From Verrucomicrobium sp. (GTDB lineage: Bacteria > Verrucomicrobiota > Verrucomicrobiia > Methylacidiphilales > GAS474), in NCBI GenBank assembly GCA_028283855.1, contig JAPWJX010000003.1, forward strand, positions 744,001 through 808,000: a stretch of 64,000 bases of DNA, written 5' to 3'. Positions 35,674 to 45,053 of the stretch are shown here, in pieces (position 1 is the first letter of the stretch; every line of letters starts with the position of its first letter). The translations under genes were made by a program, and so were the position numbers. Below the pieces are notes generated by a model. The model ran no database searches. It was not told the origin of the DNA and was given only the letters and a program-made list of their open reading frames with translations.

Positions 35674-37482
35674 CTAGCCCGGGATGTCGCCTTCCAGCGC
35701 GCCCTTCCCGTCGACCATCGGCTCGATGATGATGTCCCGCGCGGTGCCGCCGGCCGGAATCATGGGCAGGACGTGCTCCGTGTAGGGGACCATGACGTCC
35801 AGGAGGTAGGGGCCCTTTGCCGCCAGCATCCGCTTGAGGGCGGGGCGCAGCTCTTCCGGCTTGCTGACGCGCTCGGCGGGGACGCCGAAGCCCGCGCAGA
35901 TGGGGAGATAGTCGGGGTAGATTTTTTGCGGGTCGGCCGGGTCGCCCAGGAAGGTGTGGCCGCGGTTGCTGGAGAAAAAGCGGTCCTCCCACTGCACGAC
36001 CATGCCCAGGTGCTGGTTGTTGAGGATGATGGCCTTGGCCGGGATGTTCTCCGCCACGGCGGTGGCCAGCTCCTGCACGTTCATGAGGAAGCTGCCGTCG
36101 CCGTCGACGTCGATGACTTCCCGCTTCGGGAAGGCGACCTTGGCGCCCAGGGCCGCCGGGTAGCCGAAGCCCATGGAGCCGAGGCCCGCCGAGGTGAGGA
36201 AGCTGCGCGGGTGGGCGAAGTCGTAGAACTGCCCGGCCCACATCTGGTGCTGGCCGACGCCGGTGGTGACGATGGCCTCCCCCTTGGTGAGGATGTAAAG
36301 CTCCTGCAGCACTTGCTGGGGCATGATGGTCTTCGTCTCCGGGCGGCGGTAGCGGAGGGGATATTTCTTCTTCCAGCCGTCGATCTTCTTCTGCCAGGCG
36401 GGGAAGGTCTTCCGCTTGCGGCCCTCGCGGGCGATCATCTGGTTGAGCGTGCGCAGGGCGTAGCGGACGTCGCTGAGGATGGGGAGCTGGACGTGCTTGT
36501 TCTTGTTGATCTCGGAATTGTCCACGTCCAGGTGGACGATGGTGGCGCGCTTGGCGAAGGCCTCCACGTTGCCGGTGACGCGGTCGTCAAAGCGGACGCC
36601 CAGGGAGAGGAGCAGGTCGCACTCGTCCACGGCGTAGTTGGCGTAGACGGTGCCGTGCATGCCCAGCCATTTGAGGGAAAGGGGATGGGTCTCCGGGAAG
36701 GCGCCGATGCCCATCAGCGTGGTGGTGACGGGGATGTGCGTCGCCTCGGCGAATTTCTTGAGATCGGCCGCCGCGTTGGAGGTGATGATGCCGCCGCCGA
36801 CGTAGAGGACGGGGCGCTCCGCCTGCTCGATCAGGCCCAGGATCTCCTGCAGGGCCAGCTTGTCCGCCTGGGGCGGCTTCGGGAAGCCGCGCAGGGTCAG
36901 GGTGTCCGGGAAGACGGGCTGGCAGAGGGCCTGCTGGACGTCCTTCGGCATGTCGATGAGGACGGGGCCGGGCCGCCCGGTGGAGGCGATGTGGAAGGCC
37001 TCCTTCACCACGCGGGGGATGTCGTGCACGTCCATCACCAGGTAGTTGTGCTTCACGATCGGCAGCGTCATGCCGAAGACGTCGGTTTCCTGGAAGGCGC
37101 CCTTGCCGATCATGTCCCGCTTCACCTGCCCGGTGATGGCGACGAGGGGGACGGAATCCATGTAGGCGTCGGCGATGCCGGTGAGCAGGTTCGTGGCGCC
37201 GGGGCCGGAGGTGGCCATGCAGACGCCGACCTTGCCCGTGGCGCGGGCGTAGCCGCCCGCCATGAAGACGCCGCCCTGCTCGTGCCGGGGCAGGATGGTG
37301 CGGATCTTCTTGGAGCGCGTCAGGGACTGGTGGAGGAGCATGCTGGCCCCGCCGGGGTAGGCGAAGAGGGTGTCGACCCCTTCCCGTTCCAGCGCGGCGA
37401 CCAGGACGTCGGCCCCGCTCATGCGGGGGGAAAGGCGCTTGGGGGCGGCGGCGGCCGCGCGGGGCTTGGTCCGGGTGCTCAT
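35674..37482 (-). CDS. ilvB: Acetolactate synthase, large (catalytic) subunit
   Basis: 602 residues with a ~20-residue basic Ala-rich N-terminal extension. It condenses two pyruvates (or pyruvate and 2-oxobutyrate) in branched-chain amino acid synthesis using ThDP and FAD. Key sites: the catalytic Glu region [42 protein letters not shown]-type substrate segment and the ThDP-Mg motif [18 protein letters not shown]. No small-subunit gene (ilvN) or ilvC lies next to it in the window, which is unusual; the partner must be elsewhere. Confidence 0.95.
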   Translation of the reverse strand: MSTRTKPRAAAAAPKRLSPRMSGADVLVAALEREGVDTLFAYPGGASMLLHQSLTRSKKIRTILPRHEQGGVFMAGGYARATGKVGVCMATSGPGATNLLTGIADAYMDSVPLVAITGQVKRDMIGKGAFQETDVFGMTLPIVKHNYLVMDVHDIPRVVKEAFHIASTGRPGPVLIDMPKDVQQALCQPVFPDTLTLRGFPKPPQADKLALQEILGLIEQAERPVLYVGGGIITSNAAADLKKFAEATHIPVTTTLMGIGAFPETHPLSLKWLGMHGTVYANYAVDECDLLLSLGVRFDDRVTGNVEAFAKRATIVHLDVDNSEINKNKHVQLPILSDVRYALRTLNQMIAREGRKRKTFPAWQKKIDGWKKKYPLRYRRPETKTIMPQQVLQELYILTKGEAIVTTGVGQHQMWAGQFYDFAHPRSFLTSAGLGSMGFGYPAALGAKVAFPKREVIDVDGDGSFLMNVQELATAVAENIPAKAIILNNQHLGMVVQWEDRFFSSNRGHTFLGDPADPQKIYPDYLPICAGFGVPAERVSKPEELRPALKRMLAAKGPYLLDVMVPYTEHVLPMIPAGGTARDIIIEPMVDGKGALEGDIPG

Positions 37483-37573
37483 AAAGGAGGGTCAGTTAAG
37501 CAGGGGGAAGGCGCCGGGGCGAGTCCTAAGAGCCTGCCCCAAGCCTTTTTCCATCGGGATACGTACAAATTCG

Positions 37574-37602
37574 TTGACAGGAGGGGGTCATCTCCATAGT
37601 TT
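37574..37602 (+). promoter_or_regulatory. Promoter of rplM-rpsI
   Basis: Consensus -35 TTGACA (37574-37579), exact 17-bp spacer, -10 TAGTTT (37597-37602). The predicted start is about 8 nt before the ATG at 37617, and no Shine-Dalgarno sequence fits in the leader. Confidence 0.6.
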
Positions 37603-37616
37603 CGCCCTTCCCATTT

Positions 37617-38048
37617 ATGAAAACGTTCAGTGCTAAGGCGTCCGAAATCCAGCGCAAGTGGTATGTCATCGACGCCTCCAATCAGGTCGTCGGCCGCGTC
37701 GCCGAGAAAGCCGCCGTTCTCCTCCGCGGCAAGCACAAGGCTGCCTTCACGCCCCACGTCGACACCGGCGACTTCGTCGTCGTCATCAACGCCAAGCAGG
37801 CCCGCTTCACCGGCAACAAGGAAACCCAGAAGCAGTACACCAGCTTCTCCGGCTACATGGGCGGCCACAAGTCCGAGACGCCCCAGCGCCGCCGCGAGCG
37901 CCGCCCCGAGCTGCTGATCGAGACCGCCGTCCGCGGCATGATCCCGCACAACCGCCTGGGCCGCGCCGTCATCAAGAAGTTGAAGGTCTACGCCGGCGCG
38001 GAGCACCCGCACGCCGCGCAGCAGCCCGTTTCGACCTCCGTCAGCTAA
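37617..38048 (+). CDS. rplM: 50S ribosomal protein L13
   Basis: 143 residues. [46 protein letters not shown] and [26 protein letters not shown] are the conserved L13 core. L13 is an early-assembling protein of the large subunit. It is paired with rpsI 40 bp downstream, the conserved bacterial order. It starts very close to the predicted transcription start. Confidence 0.98.
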   Translation: MKTFSAKASEIQRKWYVIDASNQVVGRVAEKAAVLLRGKHKAAFTPHVDTGDFVVVINAKQARFTGNKETQKQYTSFSGYMGGHKSETPQRRRERRPELLIETAVRGMIPHNRLGRAVIKKLKVYAGAEHPHAAQQPVSTSVS

Positions 38049-38088
38049 TCTACCAAAGCCTTAATAAAGCCTTAATACAAAGAAATTT

Positions 38089-38487
38089 ATGGCCTCCGCC
38101 TCCCCTATCCAGACCACGGGCCGTCGCAAGACCGCCATGGCCACCATCAAGCTCACCCCCGGCACGGGCCTCATCCAGATCAACGGCCGCGAGCTGAACG
38201 ACTACTTTACCACCACCACCTCCCGCATCGAGGCGGTGAAGCCCCTCAATCTGGTTGAAGGCGTCGCCAAGAAGTTCGACATCGTGGTCAAGGCTGCCGG
38301 CGGCGGCATCAACGGCCAGGCCGGAGCCCTCGCCCTGGCGATCGCCCGCGCCCTCGTCGAGTTCAACGCCGAGTACCGCCCCGTCCTGAAGAAGGCCGGC
38401 GCCCTCAGCCGCGACTCCCGCATGAAGGAGCGCAAGAAGTCCGGCCAGCCCGGCGCGCGCAAGCGGTTCCAGTTCTCCAAGCGCTAA
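38089..38487 (+). CDS. rpsI: 30S ribosomal protein S9
   Basis: 132 residues. [19 protein letters not shown], the central [24 protein letters not shown] and the basic C-terminus [23 protein letters not shown] are diagnostic; the conserved terminal Lys-Arg contacts the P-site tRNA. It follows rplM. argC begins 66 bp later. Confidence 0.98.
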   Translation: MASASPIQTTGRRKTAMATIKLTPGTGLIQINGRELNDYFTTTTSRIEAVKPLNLVEGVAKKFDIVVKAAGGGINGQAGALALAIARALVEFNAEYRPVLKKAGALSRDSRMKERKKSGQPGARKRFQFSKR

Positions 38488-38553
38488 TCCCGCGCTTTGC
38501 CAATTTGGGGCGCGCCCATTTCGGGGGCGTCCCTTAGGGTTATTCGAAGGGCC

Positions 38554-39573
38554 ATGGACACAGCCATCATCGGCGCCTCCGGTTACGCCGGGGAAGAGGC
38601 CGTCCGTCTCCTGGCCCGCCATCCGCGGCTCCGTCTCGCCGCCCTCACGTCCCGGCAATTCGCCGGGCAACGGGCGGGGGACGTGGTCGGCGGCCTCACC
38701 CGCTCCCGCGACCTCCTCTTCGAGGACCTTTCCCCCGAGGCGGTCGCCGGGCGCGCCGAGATTTTCTTCCTGGCCCTGCCTCACGGCGTCTCCGCCTCCT
38801 ACGCCGTGCCCCTGCGCCGCGCGGGGAAGACGGTCGTCGACCTTTCCGCCGACTTCCGCCTGCGGGACGCCGCCGTTTACAAGGAGTTCTACGGCCAGGA
38901 CCATCCCGCGCCGGAGCTGCTCGGCCAGGCCGTCTACGCCCTGCCGGAGCTGCACGCGGAGGCGTGCGCCAAGGCCGATTTCTTCGCCGCGCCCGGCTGC
39001 TACCCCACCGCGCTCCTCCTGGCCCTGGCCCCGGCGGTGCAGGCCGGGCTCCTCGACCTCGACACCCTGGCCGCCAGCGCGATCAGCGGCGTCACCGGGG
39101 CGGGAAAGAAAGTCGAGCTGCCCTACCTCTTCGGGGAGATCGACGAGAACCTCCGCCCCTACGGCGTCACCGGCCACCGGCACCTGAGCGAGATCGAGCA
39201 GGAACTCGGCCTCCTGGCGGGCCGCTCCGTCGCGCTCACCTTCACCCCCCACCTGGCCCCGCTGCGGCGCGGCATCGCGGCGACCGTCTCCGCGCGGCTG
39301 GCCAAGCCGCTTTCCCAGGCCGGCGCCCAGTCCCTCTACGAGGCCTTCTACGCGGGCAAGCCCTTCGTCCGCGTGTTGCCGGGCGGCGCGCTGCCGGAAG
39401 TGCGCCGCGTGGCGGGGACCAACTTCGCCGAGGTCGCCGTGCGCGTTGACGCGCGGACCGGCCGCCTCCTCCTCTTCTCCGCCATCGACAACCTGGTGAA
39501 GGGAACCGCGGGCCAGGGCATCCAGGCCCTCAACCTGCGGCTCGGCTTCCCGGAGGAAGAGGGATTGCTTTAG
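38554..39573 (+). CDS. argC: N-acetyl-gamma-glutamyl-phosphate reductase
   Basis: 339 residues from ATG 38554. NADPH-binding IIGASGYAGEEAVRLL, FLALPHGVSASY, LSADFRLRD and the catalytic Cys149 in FAAPGCYPTALLLAL identify ArgC, the third step of ornithine synthesis. The upstream in-frame start at 38497 would add residues unlike the family. A -10-like TATTCG (38541-38546) ends 7 bp before this ATG, though no clear -35 is seen. It leads argC-argJ-argB-argF. Confidence 0.96.
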   Translation: MDTAIIGASGYAGEEAVRLLARHPRLRLAALTSRQFAGQRAGDVVGGLTRSRDLLFEDLSPEAVAGRAEIFFLALPHGVSASYAVPLRRAGKTVVDLSADFRLRDAAVYKEFYGQDHPAPELLGQAVYALPELHAEACAKADFFAAPGCYPTALLLALAPAVQAGLLDLDTLAASAISGVTGAGKKVELPYLFGEIDENLRPYGVTGHRHLSEIEQELGLLAGRSVALTFTPHLAPLRRGIAATVSARLAKPLSQAGAQSLYEAFYAGKPFVRVLPGGALPEVRRVAGTNFAEVAVRVDARTGRLLLFSAIDNLVKGTAGQGIQALNLRLGFPEEEGLL

Positions 39574-39604
39574 CGGGCGGCGCAGTTAGTACGGAAAGCT
39601 TCCC

Positions 39605-40822
39605 ATGGTTTCTCCGATCGTTTCCATCCCCGGCGGCGGCGTCACCTCGGCCGCCGGATTCCGCGCGGCGGGCGTCGCCGCAGGCATCAAGAAGGGCCGC
39701 AACCGGGACGTCGCCCTCGTCGTCTCCGACGAGCCGGCGGAGGCCGCCGCCCTCTTCACCACCAACCAGGTGAAAGCCGCGCCGGTGAAAGTCTCCATGG
39801 CCCACGCCCGCTCCGGGAAGATCCGCGCCATCGTCGCCAACGCGGGCTGCGCCAACGCCTGCACCGGCATCGCCGGCCTGCGGGACGCCAAGGAGACCAC
39901 GGAAGCCGTGGCCGCCGCCCTGGGCTGCAAGGCGCGGGAAATCCTGGTCTGCTCCACCGGCCGCATCGGCGTGCCGCTGCCCATGCCCGCCCTGCGGCGC
40001 GGCGTGAAGGCCGCCGCCGCCAAGCTGGACGCCTCCCCCCGCACCGCGCTGAAGGCGGCGGAGGCGATCATGACCACCGACACCTTTGCCAAGCACTGCG
40101 CCGTCCGCGTCGAGATCGACGGCCACCCCGTCACCATCGGCGGCATGGCCAAGGGCGCCGGGATGATCCATCCCGACATGGCGACGATGCTCTGCTTCCT
40201 CACCACCGACGCGCGGATCGAGCGGCAGGCCCTCCGCCGCTGCCTGGAGGACTGCGCCGGGCAGTCGTTCAACCGCATCTCCGTCGACGGCGACACCTCC
40301 ACCAACGACACCGTCATCCTCCTGGCCAACGGCCGGGCCCGCAACGCCAAGCTGACGCGCCACCACCCGCAGTATTCCCTCTTTCGCCAGGCCCTGCGCC
40401 ACGTCATGCGGGAACTCGCCCGCCTCATCGTCGAGGACGGGGAGGGGACCAGCAAGGTCGTCGAGATCATCGTCAAGGGGGCGGCCAGCGCGCACGACGC
40501 GCAGCGCGCCGCCGTCGCCGTGGGCACCTCCACCCTGGTGAAGTGCTCCTGGTGCGGCGAGGACCCCAACTGGGGCCGCATCATGGACGCCCTGGGCTAC
40601 TCCGGCGCCAAGGTGCGGGAGGAAATGGTCGAGATCTTCTACGACGGCGTCCAGGCCGCCGTGAACGGCCAGCGCAGCCGCGTCTCCCCGGCGCGGCTCA
40701 AGAAGGTCGTCTCCCGGCCCCGCTTCGCCATCACCATCCATCTCCACCTCGGTCCCGGGGAGCACACCTTCCTCACCACCGACCTGACCGAGGAATACGT
40801 CACCCTGAACAAGGGCGAGTAG
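39605..40822 (+). CDS. argJ: Bifunctional glutamate N-acetyltransferase/ornithine acetyltransferase
   Basis: 405 residues. The autoprocessing and catalytic nucleophile is Thr194 in HPDMATMLCFLTTDA; FTTNQVKAAPVKVS, ANAGCANACTGIAGLRDA and DGDTSTNDTVILLANG are typical. ArgJ recycles the acetyl group from N-acetylornithine to glutamate, so no separate argE is needed for the cyclic route. It lies 31 bp after argC and directly abuts argB. Confidence 0.97.
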   Translation: MVSPIVSIPGGGVTSAAGFRAAGVAAGIKKGRNRDVALVVSDEPAEAAALFTTNQVKAAPVKVSMAHARSGKIRAIVANAGCANACTGIAGLRDAKETTEAVAAALGCKAREILVCSTGRIGVPLPMPALRRGVKAAAAKLDASPRTALKAAEAIMTTDTFAKHCAVRVEIDGHPVTIGGMAKGAGMIHPDMATMLCFLTTDARIERQALRRCLEDCAGQSFNRISVDGDTSTNDTVILLANGRARNAKLTRHHPQYSLFRQALRHVMRELARLIVEDGEGTSKVVEIIVKGAASAHDAQRAAVAVGTSTLVKCSWCGEDPNWGRIMDALGYSGAKVREEMVEIFYDGVQAAVNGQRSRVSPARLKKVVSRPRFAITIHLHLGPGEHTFLTTDLTEEYVTLNKGE

Positions 40823-41686
40823 ATGAACCCCGCCGACCGGGTCTCGGCCTTCCAGGAGGCGCTCCCCTACCTTCAGCGTTTCCGCGGCTCCACCTTCGTC
40901 ATCAAATACGGCGGCTCCGCCATGGAGGACGAGGCGCGCGTCGACGCCGTCCTGCGGGACGTCGTCCTCCTGGAGGCGGTCGGCATCAATCCCGTCCTGG
41001 TCCACGGCGGCGGCAAGGCGATCACCCGCGCCCTCCAGCAGGAGGGGGTCGGCTCCCATTTCATCGACGGCCTGCGCGTCACCGGCGCGGACGCCATCGC
41101 CGCGATCGACCGCACCCTGGCGCGGGAGATCGGCCCGGGCATCGCCCGCCGCATCCAGGCCCTGGGCGGCAAGGCGGAAGCCCTCTCCGGCAAGGAAGTG
41201 CTCCGCGCCAGGAAGCTCGCCTACCGGAAGGACGGCAAGGCGGTCGACCTCGGCTTCGTCGGCGACGTGACGCGCGTCGTCGCCCCGCCGCTGCGCCGCC
41301 GCGTGGCGGCGGAGGTCGTCCCCGTCATCTCCCCCCTGGCCGTGGGCCGGAAGGGGGGGATCTACAATATCAACGCCGACACGGCGGCGTGCGAGGTCGC
41401 CGTGGCCCTCCGCGCGGAAAAGCTGATCTACCTGACCGACGTCAACGGCGTCCTGCGCGACGCCGCCGACCCGGCATCCACGATTCCCGCCCTCGACCCC
41501 GCCGCCGTCGCCCGGCTAAAGGCGGAGGGCGTCATCGCCGGCGGGATGATCCCCAAGGTCGACGGCGCGGTCGGCGCACTGGAGCGCGGCGTCGGCAAGG
41601 TCCACTTCCTCAACGGCGGGACGCCCCATGCCCTCCTCCTCGAAATCTTCACCGACGCCGGCATCGGCACCGAATTCCACCTATGA
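40823..41686 (+). CDS. argB: Acetylglutamate kinase
   Basis: 287 residues. VIKYGGSAMED, the substrate loop NPVLVHGGGKAI, GLRVTG, NINADTAACEVAVALRAEKLIYLTDVNGVL and GGMIPKVDGAVGALERGV are diagnostic. It phosphorylates N-acetylglutamate and is commonly the arginine-inhibited or PII-activated step; the PII gene in this window makes such control possible. The start follows the argJ stop directly, and the stop overlaps the argF start (ATGA). Confidence 0.97.
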   Translation: MNPADRVSAFQEALPYLQRFRGSTFVIKYGGSAMEDEARVDAVLRDVVLLEAVGINPVLVHGGGKAITRALQQEGVGSHFIDGLRVTGADAIAAIDRTLAREIGPGIARRIQALGGKAEALSGKEVLRARKLAYRKDGKAVDLGFVGDVTRVVAPPLRRRVAAEVVPVISPLAVGRKGGIYNINADTAACEVAVALRAEKLIYLTDVNGVLRDAADPASTIPALDPAAVARLKAEGVIAGGMIPKVDGAVGALERGVGKVHFLNGGTPHALLLEIFTDAGIGTEFHL

Positions 41687-42571
41687 AGCATCTCCTCGGC
41701 CTCCAGGGTTTCTCCGGCGCGGCCGCGCGCCACATCGTCCAGCGCGCCGCCCACCACAAGGCGGTCCGCGCCGCCGGGGCCGCCCCCTCCGGGCCGCTCC
41801 TGGGCCAGACCTGGGCGCTCCTCTTCTCCAAGTCGTCGACGCGCACGCGCGTCTCCTTCGAGGTCGGCCATCCGGGAGCTGGGCGGCACTTCCCTCTTCC
41901 TTTCCGCCAACGACATCCAGCTGGGCCGGGGCGAGCCGATCCGCGACACCGCGCGCGTCCTGGGCCGGATGGTCCACGGCGCGGTCATCCGCACCTTCGC
42001 CCAGGCGGACGTGGAGGACTTTGCCGCCTACGGAAAGATCCCCACCGTCAACGCCCTGACGGACGACGAGCATCCCTGCCAGGTCTTGACCGACATCTTC
42101 ACCTTCGAGGAAAAGCGGGGTTCCATCGCGGGCAAGCGCGTCGCCTTCATCGGCGACGCCGCGTGCAACATGGGCCGCTCCTGGGCCTACGCGGCGGAGC
42201 TGTTCGGCTTCGACCTGGTTTGCGCCGCGCCCGCCGGGTACGAGTGCCCGGTGCAGAACCCGCGCGTCTTCTCCACCGCCTCCCCGCAGGAGGCCGCCGC
42301 CGGGGCCGACCTCCTTTACACCGACGTCTGGATCTCCATGGGCATGGAGGCGGAGGCGGAAAAGCGGCTGCGCGACTTCGCCCCCTACCAGATCAACGCG
42401 GCGCTGCTCGCCGCGGCCAAGCCGGACGCCCTCGTCCTCCACTGCCTGCCCGCCTACCGGGGCAAGGAGATCACGGAGGAGGTGCTGGAAGCGCGCGCCC
42501 AGGACATCTTCGACCAGGCGGAGAACCGCCTCCACGTCCAGAAGGCGATCCTGGAGTGGCTCGTTTCGTGA
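41683..42571 (+). pseudogene. argF: Ornithine carbamoyltransferase, interrupted by a single-base frameshift
   Basis: The frame starting at ATG 41683 encodes KHLLGLQGFSG through the carbamoyl-phosphate site SKSSTRTRVSFEVG. Then an extra C in the GGCC at 41866-41869 shifts phase. Conserved sequence resumes in the next frame as IRELGGTSLFLSANDIQLG, followed by MVHGAVIRTF, LTDDEHPCQVLTDIFTFEE and HCLPAYRGKEITEEV to the stop at 42571. With the base ignored the protein is full length (about 295 residues) with all catalytic motifs. It is either a recent mutation, a programmed shift or a sequence error. The VOC gene overlaps its stop (GTGA). Confidence 0.85.
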
Positions 42572-42924
42572 AGGTCCGCACCGTCTACTTCAAGATCGCC
42601 GACCTGGAGCGGGCATCCGCTTTTTGGGCCACGCTGCTTGGCGTCGCGCCGCACAAGGAGTCTCCGGCCTGGGTCGAATTCCGCGTGGGCGGGCTCAACT
42701 TCGGCCTGCTGCGGATGGAGGGTTTCGCCTGCGCGCCGGACGCGGCCAACGGGGTCCCGGTCTTCCAGGTCGCGGCGGCCGAGCGGGATCGGTTGAAGGA
42801 GAAGGCCTTGGCGCTGGGTGCCCGTCTCGTCGTCGACCTGCCTGACCATCCGGACGGACAAAGCTGCGTCCTGGCCGATCCGGCGGGAAACGAGTTCGAG
42901 CTGACCAGCTTCGCCGGGGCCTAG
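42568..42924 (+). CDS. VOC/glyoxalase-fold protein
   Basis: 118 residues from GTG 42568, overlapping the argF stop. VRTVYFKIADLERASAFWATLLG, the central GLNFGLLRM strand and the C-terminal CVLADPAGNEFELTSF form one betaalphabetabetabeta-type VOC unit pair, as in glyoxalase/bleomycin-resistance-like proteins. The family includes metal-dependent lyases, dioxygenases and binding proteins; the metal-ligand Glu near the end (NEFEL) is present but the function is open. Cotranslation with argF suggests shared expression only. Confidence 0.8.
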   Translation: MKVRTVYFKIADLERASAFWATLLGVAPHKESPAWVEFRVGGLNFGLLRMEGFACAPDAANGVPVFQVAAAERDRLKEKALALGARLVVDLPDHPDGQSCVLADPAGNEFELTSFAGA

Positions 42925-42983
42925 GCAATAGGCCTCAGGCCCCAGGTCTCGAGGCACGGGTCCTGCTTGGGAGAGGAAGAGAG

Positions 42984-43820
42984 ATGAGCGCCCCCCAGAA
43001 GCCGATCGAAACGCCGATCGAAACGCCGATCGAAACGGTTTACTCGCTCGACCCCGCCACGCCGGAGTTCCTCCGGCGCCATGCGGGCGTCGCCGTCTTG
43101 GAGGAGGGACCGGGCTTTCAAATCGTCAACGCCTACCGGGAGCAGGACCTGGCCGGGCATCAGGACCGCGCCTACATCCGGGAGGCGCTCAAGATCCGGC
43201 TGGAAGGCGTCGCCGCACGGCTGCCGGAAGGGTGCCGCTTGGTCATCTTCGACGCCTTCCGCAGCCGGGAGACGCAGCGCGCGCTCTTCTCCCGCATCTG
43301 GGGGGAGATCGCGGAGGCCAATCCCGGCTATGACGACGAGGCCCTCTTTCGCGCGACGCGGCAGTTCGTCGCCAATCCCTACGATTACTCCCGCGTCCTG
43401 CCGCACAACAGCGGCGGCGCGGTCGACCTGGGGATCGCCGGGCCGGACGGGAAGCTCTGGGACTTCGGCTCCCGCTTCGACCAGCCGGATGACGTCTCCG
43501 TCACCCGCCACTTCGAGGCGGCACACGACCCGGCCTCCGGCTTCACGCCGCAGCGCTGGGAGCGGGTGCGGGAGAATCGGCGCGCGCTCTTTCACCTCAT
43601 GCGGGAGGCGGGCTTCACCAACAACAAGGACGAGTGGTGGCACTTCGACCTGGGGGACAACATGTGGGGCCGCAACGTGGGCCAGCCGCCGGTCTGGGAC
43701 GCGATGGAGCCGCAGGTCCACGCGCTGCGGCAAAGGGAAGGGCGGGAGGCGCTGGCCTCCCTCTCCCGCGGCCGCCGCGCCGGGGCGGAGCCGGAGAGGG
43801 GGCGGGAACGGGTCCGCTAG
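42984..43820 (+). CDS. D-Ala-D-Ala dipeptidase-like M15 peptidase (VanX/DdpX family)
   Basis: 278 residues. The zinc-binding and catalytic residues of M15D are present: R93 in FDAFRS, H141 and D148 in HNSGGAVDLG, E217 and H220 in EWWHFDLG. The enzymes hydrolyse D-Ala-D-Ala, in glycopeptide resistance or in peptidoglycan recycling. There are no vanA/vanH-like neighbours, so a recycling role is more likely. No export signal is seen; a threefold PIET repeat forms the N-terminus. A Shine-Dalgarno-like GAGAGGAAGAG precedes ATG. The stop overlaps a convergent pseudopilin stop. Confidence 0.9.
   Translation: MSAPQKPIETPIETPIETVYSLDPATPEFLRRHAGVAVLEEGPGFQIVNAYREQDLAGHQDRAYIREALKIRLEGVAARLPEGCRLVIFDAFRSRETQRALFSRIWGEIAEANPGYDDEALFRATRQFVANPYDYSRVLPHNSGGAVDLGIAGPDGKLWDFGSRFDQPDDVSVTRHFEAAHDPASGFTPQRWERVRENRRALFHLMREAGFTNNKDEWWHFDLGDNMWGRNVGQPPVWDAMEPQVHALRQREGREALASLSRGRRAGAEPERGRERVR
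43002..43037 (+). repeat. Three tandem copies of a 12-bp repeat within the dipeptidase gene
   Basis: CCGATCGAAACG is repeated three times without a mismatch, encoding (PIET)3 at residues 7-18. The unit length is a multiple of three, so copy-number change would keep the frame. Confidence 0.9.
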
Positions 43821-44389
43821 CGGCGGGACCAATTGTTGATCCAGGAATTCGTGTCGAGCTTGGCCCCCTTGCGGGTCTGTCCGGCGGCGCTCCAGATGTC
43901 GCAGAAGCCGATATTGTAGAGGAGGTTGTTCGTCCCCCCGTTCGGCGCGGCGGCGGTGGCGAAGCCGTAGGGTTCCCCCCACGGGTCGGCGGCGTAGAAG
44001 GGGCGCGGCGCGGTGCGGATCTGGCTGGCCTTGAACTCGAAGTAGACGGGGCCGGCGGGCGGGCTGTTCGTGGCGTCGTTGGTGACGCCGGAGAGGCTCT
44101 GGTAGAGCGCCCGCGCGTTGGGCAGATAGGACGTCTGGTTCGTCACGTAGTGGTTGTCGGACGAGGCGATCGGGTCGGTCGGGGGGTAGGTGCCGTTGTC
44201 GTTCTTGTAGCGTTCCAGCGCCGCTTCGAAAGCCGCGATCTCCCCCTGGGCGCGGGTCGACTTGCCCTTCGTGTCGAGGTAGTCGGCCGCTCCCAGCGTC
44301 ATGGCGGCGAGGATGCCGATGAGGCCCATGACCACCAGCAGCTCCACCAGGGTGAAGCTGCGCCGCGAGGAAAGGGGAAGCGTCTTCAC
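43817..44389 (-). CDS. Type II secretion/type IV pilin-like pseudopilin
   Basis: 190 residues from GTG 44389, which overlaps the TGA of the upstream pilin gene (GTGA). The prepilin motif is RRSFTLVELLVVMGLIGILAAM: cleavage before F, with Glu at mature position 5, then a long hydrophobic helix. The C-terminal globular region has a GspG-like DPWGEPYGFATA segment and ends YNIGFCDIWSAAGQ. Such proteins form periplasmic pseudopili in type II secretion or related fibres. No other secretion-system gene is in the window. Its stop overlaps the convergent dipeptidase stop. Confidence 0.88.
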   Translation of the reverse strand: MKTLPLSSRRSFTLVELLVVMGLIGILAAMTLGAADYLDTKGKSTRAQGEIAAFEAALERYKNDNGTYPPTDPIASSDNHYVTNQTSYLPNARALYQSLSGVTNDATNSPPAGPVYFEFKASQIRTAPRPFYAADPWGEPYGFATAAAPNGGTNNLLYNIGFCDIWSAAGQTRKGAKLDTNSWINNWSRR

Positions 44390-44964
44390 CAGCTCTTGAT
44401 CATGGTGTTGGTGTTCGTGTTCACCTGGCCGCTGCGCGGCGGACCCGGATCCCAGATGGCCACGCCGGTGTCCAGGGACTGGCTCCACGGGGCGGGCACG
44501 GCGACTTGGTTGTCGTAGGAGGTGTCGATCCAGATCTGGTAGTTCTGCGCCGTGTAGTTGTGGAGGGCGGCCGACCACGGGTCGGCCAGGCCCTTGGCGC
44601 GGCCTCCGGCGGGGAGGGGGTTGGGGTAGACGTCGCGCGCGCTGAAGGTCAGGAAGGGGATCTGGCGGGTGTTTTGCGGGTCGGCGTTGCCTTCCTTGGC
44701 GGCCAGGATGAGGTAGGCGTCGGTGGGGAGGAGCTGGCTGTCGGAGGAGGCGTTCTGGGTGCTGCTCGGCCAGTAGCCGTATTCCGTGTAGAAGGCGGTC
44801 AGGGCGGTCTTCAGGTTGGCGATCATCGCGCCCGCCTGGGTCTTCTTCGCCCCGGTCATCGCCGTCTCCATCGCCGGGAAGGCGAGGCCCGCCAGGATGG
44901 CGATGATCGTTATGACGATGAGGAGTTCGATGAGGGTGAAGGCGCGGGAACGGCGAAAGGACAT
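44386..44964 (-). CDS. GspG-like pseudopilin, first of a pair
   Basis: 192 residues from ATG 44964. The prepilin sequence RRSRAFTLIELLIVITIIAILAGLAFPAM has the F cleavage site, Glu5 and hydrophobic stalk. FYTEYGYWPSS and GLADPWSAALHNYTAQNYQIWID resemble the GspG-type C-terminal domain. A -10-like TAAATT ends 6 bp before the ATG. The pair is divergent from purN and isolated from other secretion genes, a pattern common where many dispersed prepilin-like genes occur. Confidence 0.88.
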   Translation of the reverse strand: MSFRRSRAFTLIELLIVITIIAILAGLAFPAMETAMTGAKKTQAGAMIANLKTALTAFYTEYGYWPSSTQNASSDSQLLPTDAYLILAAKEGNADPQNTRQIPFLTFSARDVYPNPLPAGGRAKGLADPWSAALHNYTAQNYQIWIDTSYDNQVAVPAPWSQSLDTGVAIWDPGPPRSGQVNTNTNTMIKSW

Positions 44965-45017
44965 CAATGCAATTTAATCCGTTTAAGAGACGAGGCGAGG
45001 GGAAAACGCGGGGGGCG

Positions 45018-45046
45018 TTGCCAAATCGCCCCGGGGCCGTTAACTC
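45018..45046 (+). promoter_or_regulatory. Candidate promoter of purN-xseA
   Basis: -35 TTGCCA (45018-45023), 17-bp spacer, -10 TAACTC (45041-45046), ending 7 bp before ATG 45054. An AAGGGA also precedes the ATG, so both leaderless and leadered initiation are possible. Confidence 0.45.
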
Positions 45047-45053
45047 CAAGGGA

